Shown here: positions 24,901 to 36,900 of the stretch, piece by piece
Numbering within the stretch: the stretch's first letter is position 1
How the letters are laid out: each line of letters starts with the position of its first letter
Assembly: GCA_032622095.1 (NCBI GenBank)
Contig: CP136065.1
Location: forward strand, 153,145,577 to 153,209,576
Reading direction: 5' to 3'
Source: Siphonodentalium dalli
Taxonomy: Eukaryota > Mollusca > Scaphopoda > Gadilida > Siphonodentaliidae
DNA length: 64,000 bases
Position numbers and translations under genes: made by a program
Notes under the pieces: model-generated
What the model was told of the DNA's origin: nothing
Database searches by the model: none
What the model saw: the letters and a program-made list of their open reading frames with translations, nothing else

Positions 24901-27900
24901 TCCCACATACTGACCTAATACTCTGCTTATATTTAATAATTTTGACCTAAATGAGAGTTCTTCTTGTTAATGCCCCATGGTTGTAGGGTTCGGAGAGTGA
25001 AAACACGCTCTATTTCTCTTTCTTTGCGAGCTGAGGTGCTGTGCTCAATTGGATGGTGGGGTCAGATCTAAGGATGTCAATAATTTGGTATTTTAGTGTG
25101 TGTGGGCGATGCCCGTTTTGATTGAAGTGCAAGGCTACTGGTTTTGGACGGCAGTGTTTGATATCTGCGTAGTGTTCTGATAGACGTTCCTGGACTTCCC
25201 GTTTTGTTCTCCAACATTTTGTTTTGTGCAGTGGGAACAGGTGATTAGAAGTTTCTTGTTCCGCGTGAGTGAGAGCTTTCCGATGAATGGCAACAAGCCA
25301 TATTTACGACTAAATCCTGAAAAGTTACCCATAATTCTGCTGTGGTTAAGGAGTCGATTATTTAGGGCATTACTATATTTGTAAAATTATATATATAACC
25401 AGGCTTGCCTACCTTATCTAACTCCACAGCCTTGTGAATTCTTTTATCAGCCTTCAGTTTAGCGATCCCTAACCATTTCTTCACAGCAAACTTGAACCAT
25501 TCAAAATACTGGGCCACTGACAGGCTCTTCCACTCACTGCAAGATAAACTGGAGGAGTGACTGACCAAATGAGACTTAGGATACCCCCGCAGTGAACATG
25601 CGCTTGCACATAAAAGGTAGCCCTGTTAACAGGAGATAGCACTTTTGATCCTCAAATTACGTATACGTATTTGGTAGTAACTTTAAATATTATGGCAATG
25701 TGTCCACAGACGGACAGATCAGCTGATTCCCCACCCCCACCCAACAACTTGAAATTACTGATCGAAATGGCAAAGTAAAACAAATATTACAAAAAAATTT
25801 GCCAAGTCAGCCAACTTAATTTGCTGGGGGCTCGGCATTGAATGAGTTAATAGCTGACCCTGTGCCAATGCATTATCTTATATATACAAGTCGACTATAG
25901 GTCGCCTCCCATATGTAAGAGAATGCATTGGCCTAACATCTTTTTATCATTTTTTCTTACATTCTTAACAATTTTTATAATTTTTTCTTATATTCCTTAA
26001 CAATTTTATCATTTTTTATCATTATTTCTTACATTCCTTAAAGACATACGATGGACTTGTTGGTATTTGTGAAATTGATAAGTTGGTACTCAGGCGCTAT
26101 GCCAACCTGGGGAATGTAACATATTAACATTGCAGAAATTTTCAAAGAAATTGACCAAACCACTCCATAGAAAACACTGTCTGAAGTACGATCAATTGTA
26201 AATATTTAAATCTCGATTCGGGACGAAACTATCGGCGAAAGTAACACAAATGATTTCGCCTTCGAAAGTCATTGCACTTAATTAATATATAAGAAAGAGA
26301 GTGTGTGTTGTCAATTTGGATTAATATTCATAAAACATAACTACTTTGATCAGGATTATTCTCAATTTCTATTTGATCACCCTACCGGAGTGTTGCACAT
26401 CACTTTAACAATTTTATCATTTTTATATACATTTTTTTCATACATTCTTTATCAATTTTTATCATTTTGTTCTTACATCCTTTAACAATTTTTATCATTT
26501 TTTTATCATTATTCTTACATTCTTTAACAATATTTTATCATTTTGTCTTACATTTTTTAACAATTATAAAACATAATTTAAAATATGTTAGGCCATTGCA
26601 TTCTCTTATATATGCGAGGTGACCTATGGTCGACTTGCATATATAAGAGAATACATTGGCATATGGTTTTCGCAAAAATTCAGGATGCTCCCGTCATGAA
26701 AGAGTTAATAAATATGAAAATAATTATAGTTTTGCAGGTGAATTCAGGTTGATTAATATGTAAGGAGATGCGCATGAATCATATAAAATATTGATAAAAA
26801 AGCTGATTATTAATATAACAATATATGATATATTCTCAAGTTCCTGCTTCACAGTTGTTTTGCATAAAGGACATGAAGCAGACTGGAAACAACGTCCTAA
26901 ACAAGCCTTGAAATAGTGTGCCTGTTATTTGCAGAATGAGGTCCCCAGAGGGTGAATTTAGTGATGCTACCCCGCATAGCGGGCTAGCATCACCGAATTC
27001 ACCCTCTGGGAATCTCATTCTGCTGAGTTCTAAGCAGAATGAGGTCCCCAGAGGGTGAATATGGTAATGCTAGCCCGCTATGCGGGGTAGCATCACTAAA
27101 TTCACCCTCTGGGGATCTCATTATGCAAATGACAGGCACACTATTTCAAGGCTTAATTGGTCCTAAAACACCAACCTCTGAGGAATGTGCTCTTTAAATC
27201 TGCTGAGTTCTTGGAGAGCTAGATAGAGTTCAAACAGAGTAGTACCCATCGTCATGGCAGCCGAATCTTCCAGGCTCCCCTCCTCCATCTCCACGGAGCG
27301 GAGCCGGTGCTCCATACACTCCACCATCTCTTCTCCAAGCTGATACAACACAAACATAGAATTGAGTCTAATAAATAGAGGATATCTAGCATTTTTGAGT
27401 AGACACCGAAAAGTATCTCATGAGTGATGATTATTTTTGCGAGCGGCTTGCCATTATTGAAAATAAACAAATGAGATAATTTTTGGTAACCACTCAAAAA
27501 CACTAGAAATTCTTTTTATTACTAGAATACGTGTTTCCAAAGAATATCACAACTTGAATATATATAAAAATGTTCTCATAATTGTCTTCAATTGATGCAC
27601 CAATGCCAACAGCTGATCTCAATCCACTTACTTAGTCTTACTTCACTGCCCACCTCAGAGATATATTTACACTCCCATGTGCATATTCGCGATGTGCAAC
27701 AAGAAAGCAGGCCTACTTGCTTCCATTTTTGTGCTGACACAACTTGCAATGAGCTACGAGAATAATGTCGGAAATGGGCGCTTAATGCTCTTTTAATGTC
27801 AGTTGACTCGGTTGAGTGTAAATATATATAATGGATGTTGATTTTGTTGCGTTCCATAGAGTATGGATACCAGTTGGTCTGATATTTTTATATGTCAGTG

Positions 27901-30900
27901 TGCGACATCATGTGATATAATTTTGACCAACCATCTTCCTGCATTCATGTTCCAGTGCGAATGCATATGGGAATGTAAATATATAAGTAAGTAGAATTTC
28001 AACACAAAAGTTTTATTGTGATATATAATTATATTACCGCGCATTGGTACACATAAGTGAATTGACTGCTAATGCAGAGGATAGTATGAAAGGGAAAACT
28101 TCTATATCTCCTTCTGGGAGATAACTGCAACTTATCCATCGGTGAGCATGTAATAAATAGTCTGAAATAAGTGAAGTACAGGCATTGCTCAACATAAATA
28201 GCCAAAAATTGTGAAAACTGTAACTTAACAATAACTTTAAAACCCTTCATGACGAAAGCTGCACTGGTGCAACATTAAAGATCCTGTGCCAGTGCATACT
28301 CTTATAAACGCAAGTCTTCCATAGGGAGCCTCACATATATAAGAGAATGTACTGGCTTACAAGGTCAAGGTAATTATTGTTAGGCCAATGCATTCTCCCA
28401 TATATGTGAGGGTCCCCTACTGGACCCGCAAACATAAGAGTATGCATTGGCACAGTGTTTTTGCAAAATTTCAGGAAGCTCCAGTCATGTAAGGGTTAAT
28501 GCAAAACTAATTCTTTCAAAAGGTGTATTTATGATCCAGCTAGAAAATAGAGAAGAAATCACCAACATCTGAAAAGGTGGTACTCCGGCAATTGATTTAT
28601 ATTATATGTCGTGGAAATAGCACTTTTAGCACTTTTTCGTCATTCCAAGCTGAGAATTTATGGGTATTCTTTTGAAGTGATTTAATTGTCAAAACAGGCC
28701 ATGTTCATATCATGAGTATATAAAGTATATATTTATCAACCTATTTCAATCATGAGAATGTGATAGAAGTGAACAGTGCTAGGCTAAAAGTCAACCATGA
28801 AGAGTATAGGTAGCTGTACACAATTTTGAAGGGTTGTAGAGAGTCTGAAAAATATAAAAATAAGTACAGTAATGTCCTAAATAATCGACCCCTAAACCAC
28901 AGCAAAATTATGGGAATTTTTTTAGGATTTAGTCAGAAATATGGCTTGTTGCCATTCATCGGAAAGCTCTGTGAGAGCTTTCCAATGAATGGCAACAAGC
29001 CATATTTCCGACTAAATCCTGAAAAATTTCTCATAAATCTGCTGTGGTTAAAGGGTCATAAACATTGGGCATTACTGTATCTGGGGGAAATAATTTCCAG
29101 CGTAGCACTAGCGGATTGATAGTTTTAATTATTTTACAAATCTGTGAAAGTGTGCAATAAAGAAAGAAATTTGAAAGATTAACATGATTTTCATATTCAT
29201 TGCAGGCCAACTCATCGTCATCAACATCATCGTGTTCTTGGAACAAGTCTTGCGACTTTTTGTTCCTGTACTAATGATAATACATTTATTTGTAATCAAT
29301 TAATTGGGAGACAAGAGTCGAGTGGACTCTTATCCCAATTTTACAAATGTGAACATTAACAATTTTCAATTTGTCACAATAGGTAGTAAGTCATCGACAT
29401 TCGACAATGTCCATGTCTTGGATAAAAAATCTTTTTGTTGGTTCATTTTCTCTCTTTTCCTTTAGTTCAACTCTGAGTTTATAAAGTTCTTCTATTTCCT
29501 TTCTTGAATACTCTCGATTGAAATATATTTTTAGTTGTCCCTTTACTCCAGTTTCTTTTTTATTGAAGAAAATCGCTTCTTTTATCATTTGGTCTTGTGA
29601 TTGTTTAGAATTTAATAACAATTTCACTGGTCGATGTTTGTTTTCAGTTTTGTGACCAATCCGCTGGTATATGACAGTATACTTCAGTCGCCTCACATTT
29701 TGTCATTTTTATTTCTGTTTTTGATATTTGAGTCAGATCTGCTTCTTCTGTTGTTCCCTCGGGTATGTTTGCTACTATGATGTTGTTGTTTCTGTTTAAC
29801 TGGCTATAAAAAAAAATAACCCAATTTCTCTCCCCTGAATTTTATCATCTGCGCTTGTAAGAATTTTTTGGAAATGCTACGATAAAAAAATTTCAATTTC
29901 AAATATTTCTCAGTTCTATCATAGCTTTAACAGGTAAAAGAAGCTTATTTACAGTAATGCCCTAATTAATCGACTGCTTAACCACAGCAGAATTATGGGT
30001 AACTTTTCAGGATTTAGTCGGAAATATGGCTTGTTGCCATTCATCGGAAAGCTCTCCATGGCTTGTTGCCATTCATCGGAAAGCTCTCGGGGAGAGCTTT
30101 CCGATGAATGGCAACAAGCCATATTTCCGACTAAATCCTGAAAAGTTACCCATAATTCTGCTGTGGTTAAGCAGTCGATTAATTAGGGCATTACTGTACT
30201 TACATTCGCTCTGTCATGGTCTGCTTTTGGGTTAAGTGTGGGCAATTTTAGTCAACAAAGGTTAAATCAGGCATTTTTTTGTGTGCAAACCAAAGGTGAT
30301 AATCAGTGATTAATGCTACAAGCAAGCCAATGTACAGACATTTGTTTACGCCAATCATTGCAGTCTGAAATAAAAAATTATTCATGTAATGGGGCTTATG
30401 TCAAAGTTAATGGATAGACATAGATTTGAAGTACACAACCCCCTCCCAAGTTGCCTAAAATTGCAGGAAATTGTGTATTGATATCTTATATACCATGCTT
30501 TAGCTCAGCATTTGAGTTAACCCTTCTATGACTGGAACTTCCTGAAATTTTGCGAAAACCCTGTGCCAATGCATTTTCTTATAAATGCGAGTCTCCCATA
30601 GGAAGCCTCATATATTTAAGAGAATGTATTGGCCTAACAATATTTACCTTGACATTTTAAGCCAGTGCATTCTCTTATATATGCGAGGCTTCCTATGTGA
30701 GACTCACATATATAAGATAATGCACTGGTACAAGAATTTTAATGCTGCACCAGCGCAGCTCCCATCATGAAAGGGTTAATACAGCAGAATTTGTTGTTAC
30801 CCCATGTTATTTGGGTACTAAGAACCTAGGTTGACTATACACACTGATGTGTCAAGTATTTATTTCTTTTGAAATTCGACTGCATTTGATTTAATTTGTT

Positions 30901-33900
30901 GAAGTTACAGTGACTGATATGCAGATTTTGGTTTCAGAAACCCTCTATAAAAGTCTAGTAGTCGTATCATGACATCACAATTAAACGGGGACTACTTTTC
31001 TCAGTAGAAGTTTCTCCAAGCTTTCCAGTTTTGTACGGCTTATTTCTGTTATGTCTAAACTTTTAACTAGCATTGGTAGGTATATAGCCATCCATTGCCT
31101 CTTTCATCAGCATAGCATGATTTTAAACAATTTTCATGTGGATAGAATTATGAGGGTGTACTGAAAGTTTGAAACGGTGACAGAATTTTTTTGGTACATT
31201 CAATTTTTTTGTGGTACATTCCAGAATTGTACCACAAAAAGTTGTCAACATTTACACGGGAACACAGACTACTGACCAATAACTACGATCCTTGCAAGTA
31301 GTTTTAGGCAAGGAAGTATTAACAAGTAAACTTAAACTACATTGAAGAAATTATGAACAAATTAATAGTCCTAAATAGTAATAGTGAAAATGGTGAAAGA
31401 ACTAATAAAAACATTAAAATGGTCCTCATTTTCCAGTGAAGAAACTAGTTAAACCATTAATGATCTTCACATATAAATTAGTAGAAAATAATGGACTTCA
31501 AATAATACATATAAATTAGTAAAAACAGTGCAAATCTATAGTGATAAAACCCTAGTGCTGGGGTGGTTGGGATATCAGAATATTTGACTAAACTGTGGGC
31601 AATCTTCAGTCCCATGTAATCTACTGTATTGCCCTCTAAGTAAATGACTCATCGAACCAGGGTGGCACCCCAGTTAGACCACATTTCGGTTAGACTCAAT
31701 CCGATTAAGCACCCCTAAATTACTATTTCTTTGGCTTCGGGGTAAAAAATATTTGATTCGAGTCGAGGAACCCTCCCTTCAAAGCTCGATCAGATGTCGA
31801 TTTTTGAAATTTATTAATTTTTGGAGATGACAATAATAACCACTTGATTTTAGAGTTATCCATCTTACACCCGCAATTTGTCCGTAATTTGTCCGTTTGA
31901 GACTTGGAAGTGGACCACATCTCCAAAAATTAATAAATTCAAATCTGATCACTCTGAGATTTGAAGGGTGGGTTCCTTGACTCGAATCAAATAATTTTTA
32001 CCCCTGAAGCCAAAGAAATAGTAATTTAGGGGTGCTTAATCGGATTGAGTACCTTTAAACGTGGCTATAAACCACAAGACAACCAGGCTTCCAGTAGAGT
32101 TGAGGCAATTGAAACAATTTATATAGGTCATAGTCAGCAGTTATAGCTATGTACAGTGTATCGACAGTCTAGGAATATAACCAGGGTTTCTTTCCGCATT
32201 TAATTGTGGTGCCACAGCCGTCACAAAACAGTTAACTGCGGTTAAACGCAGTTTGACCGCAGTTATAAACTCATAATAACCCCAGTTACTGGGTCAATTA
32301 CTTAGGGCAGTACAATAGCTATACACAGCTAAAATAAGATTATTTCCGAAATTTAAGATTATGAATGTAAAATCAGCAGTCAATTGACTGAATTGGAAAC
32401 CTAGCATCATGTTAAAAGAAACTTAAGAGTTTCATTTTAATACATGGAGAAATATTGCCTTTTCGGACACATGCTTATATCAAGCCTGCAAATAGATTAT
32501 CTGTCATTTGCAGAATGAGGTCCCCAGTGGGTGAATTTAGTGACACTATCCCGCTAGCATCACTAATTTCACCCTCTGGTAACCTCATTCTGCTTAGGCC
32601 TCAACTGCTATGGGAGACCTAGGATCAGATTGAAGTTCCCCAGTTGAAGTTGGTGATGTTCACACATTAGTCGCCTCGATTATAAATGCATTTTATCTTC
32701 TGCAAATTAGAGGATATAGAAACTTCCCAGAAGGGAAAAAGTAACTAAAAACTATGTTATTTTGAGACTATAGATACTTCCCAGGAGATCAGGTCTAAGC
32801 AGAATGAGGTTCCCAGAGGGTGAATTTGGTGATGCTAGCCCACTGGCTGCTCCCAAGTCGCCTCTAGGCTGGTCCCTCGGATGACAGAAGGATACCATGA
32901 GAGCCGGCTTGAGTGGTATCCTTGCACCATCTGATTGAGTGCGCGCTATAAGGCTCTATATTTATTACACACCTCAAACACCAACAAGTGATATTATTCA
33001 GAGCACTTCCAATTGACATCAGTTGTTTTTCAACAATTTTGACGTTGCAAACGTCCTAGAGCAAACTATAACTGTTTTATATAAGCGCATAGGCTGGAAC
33101 TATTGTGAAAGCTATAAGAAATTCATCAAAGGGTATGTAATAAATAGAGGATCTACAATGAGTCCCCAGTTTATAGCGGAATTTACAAAACGAGTCCAGT
33201 AAATTAGGTCTGGGCCGAGCCTTTGGTGAGGTCCAGACCTAATTTACTGGACGAGTTTTATAAATTCCGCTATAAACTGGGGACGAGTTGTAGATTCTAA
33301 TTAATACACGATCCAAAACCTCGACAAAACATACTTAAATCAACAAATGGGACTATAAACTAACATCGGCTTCTATAAGGCATGCAATGACGTTTCACGT
33401 AACTATGCATTGTTTGCCTGCGTAAAGAAATAGTCCCAGATAAATAAAGACTCTTTGGAGTATTTAATGGCGTATATTTAATGACATAACTTTTCAACTC
33501 TTCATTCATTATAGTTTGTTGGAAAAAATATTGGAAGCCATAGTATTTTGAGACGTACCATATAGAATGTAAACAGACGACGGAAGTCAAAGGTCACCTG
33601 GCACTATTTCATGTTATTAAAATAAACGTTTAATATCACAATTTATTACATGATTCTGCTCTTATTCCATTCAATAAACCCATTCTATAAATTGTGATAT
33701 TAAACGTTCGTTTAATAACAGGAAATAGTGCCAGGGTGACATTTGACTTCCGGTTTGTCGTATGTTTACATTCCGTACGCTACGTCTCAAAATACTATGG
33801 CTTCCAATATTTTTCCAACAAACTATAATGAATGAAGAGTTTAAAAGTTAAATATACGCTATTTAATACGCCAAAGAGTCATTATTTATCTGGACTATTT

Positions 33901-36900
33901 CTTTACGCGGACAAATAACGCATAGTTCAGTGAAACGTCATCGCATGCCTTATAGAAGCCGATCTTATTTTCGCGTCCTATTTGTTGATTTCAGTATGCT
34001 TCGTCGAGGTTTTGGATCATGTAATATTATAAATAGAATCTACAACTCGTCCCCAGTTTATAGCGGAATTTACAAAACTCGTCCAGTAAATTATGTCTGA
34101 ACCTCGCCAAAGGCTCGGTCCAGACCTAATTTACTGGACTCGTTTTGTAAATTCCGCTATAAACTGGGGACTCGTTGTAGATCCTCTATTTATAGAATGG
34201 GTTTATTGAATGGAATAAGGGTAGGATCATGCAATAAATATTTGTCCTGAACATTTTTGTGTGTTTTAGTTAGAGAATGACGAATGACATAGGTATCAAT
34301 CATTGTCGTAAATTAAATCCACTTGGTTTTGTCTCTAAACTTGGTCATGTCAATTAATCATTGCTATGAATTTATCCGATAAACCATCCCAGCACTAGAA
34401 CATTTGAGGTAATAAAATAATAAAAATATAAAGCGAGTGAAACGCACCTCTTCCTGCATACTGCTTTGAATGTCACGGGACAGCTGAACAAAATAAAATA
34501 GCATGCTGAAGGTTTTGTTACAATATCACATTAAAACTAATACAATATCACGGAAGTGGCAATTATCCGTAAGTTTTTTTTTGGCGCACCCTGATGGCTA
34601 TGTATTATTGTTTTTATTGCCACAGCCACCAGGCTCTGTATTATTGTTTTTATTGCCACACCCTGGTGGCTATGTGTACTGGTGGCTGTGTATTTTTTTT
34701 ATTGCAGCACCCTGATGGCTATGTGTCATTGTTTTTATTGCCGCACCCTGGTGGCTGTGTATTATTTTTATTACAGCACCCTGGTGGCTGTGTATTATTT
34801 TTATTGCTGCACCCTGGTGGCTATGTGTACTGGTGGCTGTGTATTGTTGTTTTTATTGCCGCACCCTGGTGGCTGTGTATTATTTTTATTATTGCCGCAC
34901 CCTGGTGGCTGTGTATTGTTGTTTTTATTGCCGCACCCTGGTGGCTGTGTATTATTTTTATTATTGCCGCACCCTGGTGGCTGTGTATTATTGTTTTTAT
35001 TGCCACACCCTGGTGGCTGTGTGTTATTGTTTTTATTGCTGCACCCTGGTGGCTGTGTATTATTTTTATTATTGCCGCACCCTGGTGGCTGTGTATTATT
35101 GTTTTTATTGCCACACCCTGGTGGCTGTGTGTTATTGTTTTTATTGCTGCACACTGGTGGCTGTGTATTGTTTTTATTACAGCACCCTGGTGGCTGTGTG
35201 TCATTGTTTTTATTGCTGCACCCTGGTGGCTGTGTATTATTTTTATTACAGCACCCTGGTGGCTGTGTGTCATTGTTTTTATTGCTGCATCCTGGTGGCT
35301 GTGTGTCATTGTTTTTATTGCATCACCCTCCTGGGTGGCTGTGTATTATTGTTTTTATTGCCACACCCTGGTGGCTGTGTGTTATTGTTTTATTGCTGCA
35401 CACTGGTGGCTGTGTATTGTTTTTATTACAGCACCCTGGTGGCTGTGTGTCATTGTTTTTATTGCTGCACCCTGCTGGCTGTGTATTATTGTTTTTATTG
35501 CCGCACCCTTGTGGCTGTGTATTATTGTTTTGATTGCGGTACCCTGGTGGCTGTGTATTATTGTTTTATTGCCGCACCCAGGTGGCTGTGTATTATTGTT
35601 TTTATTGCCGCACCCTGGTGGCTGTGTATTATTGTTTTATTGCCGCACCCTGGTGGCTGTGTATTATTATTTTTATTGCATCACCCTCCTGGGTGGCTGT
35701 GTATTATTGTTTTTATTGCTGCACCCTGGTGGCGGTGTATTATTGTTTTTATTGCTGCACCCTGGTGGCTGTGTATTATTGTTTTTATTGCCACACCCTG
35801 GTGGCTGTGTGTCATTGTTTTTATTACAGCACCCTGGTGGCTGTGTATTATTGTTTTTATTGCTGCACCCTGGTGGCTGTGTATTATTGTTTTTATTGCT
35901 GCACCCTGGTGGCTGTGTATTATTGTTTTTATTGCTGCACCCTGGTGGCTGTGTATTATTGTTTTTATTGCTGCACCCAGGTGGCTGTGTATTATTGTTT
36001 TTATTGCTGCACCCTGGTGGCTGTGTATTATTGTTTTATTGCCGCACCCTGGTGGCTGTGTATTATTATTTTTATTGCTGCACCCTGGTGGCTGTGTATT
36101 ATTGTTTTATTGCCGCACCCTGGTGGCTGTGTATTATTATTTTTATTGCATCACCCTCCTGGGTGGCTGTGTATTATTGTTTTTATTGCCACACCCTGGT
36201 GGCTGTGTATTATTGTTTTTATTACTGCACCCTGGTGGCTGTGTATTATTGTTTTTATTGCCACACCCTGGTGGCTGTGTATTATTGTTTTTATTGCTGC
36301 ACCCAGGTGGCTGTGTATTATTGTTTTTATTGCTGCACCCTGGTGGCTGTGTATTATTGTTTTATTGCCGCACCCTGGTGGCTGTGTATTATTATTTTTA
36401 TTGCTGCACCCTGGTGGCTGTGTATTATTGTTTTATTGCCGCACCCTGGTGGCTGTGTATTATTATTTTTATTGCATCACCCTCCTGGGTGGCTGTGTAT
36501 TATTGTTTTTATTGCCACACCCTGGTGGCTGTGTATTATTGTTTTTATTGCTGCACCCTGGTGGCTGTGTATTATTGTTTTTATTGCCACACCCTGGTGG
36601 CTGTGTATTATTGTTTTTATTGCTGCACCCAGGTGGCTGTGTATTATTGTTTTTATTGCTGCACCCTGGTGGCTGTGTATTATTGTTTTTATTGCCACAC
36701 CCTGGTGGCTGTGTATTATTGTTTTTATTGCTGCACCCTGGTGGCTGTGTATTATTGTTTTTATTGCTGCACCCAGGTGGCTGTGTATTATTGTTTTTAT
36801 TGCCACACCCTGGTGGCTGTGTATTATTGTTTTTATTGCTGCACCCAGGTGGCTGTGTATTATTGTTTTTGTTGCTGCACCCTGGTGGCTGTGTATTATT

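Larger units (their letters stand above)
28809..30485. mobile_element. old family G copy, interrupted by two family A MITEs and a LINE fragment
   Basis: A diverged family G element: it starts GGTAGCTGTACACAATTTTG, ends GGAAATTGTGTATTGATATC, and shares internal pieces such as CAATTTCTCTCCCCTGAATT and CTCTGTCATGGTCTG in the same order. It is split by family A palindromes at 28867-29077 and 29952-30196 and by the ORF1 fragment around 29391-29815. Flanks are TATA on the left and TTATATA on the right. Confidence 0.8.

Noticed and set aside
27333-27339. CAG acceptor adding CTTGGAG to exon 27176
   Set aside because: Gives the wrong phase with exon 47079; kept as a finding because the choice is testable.
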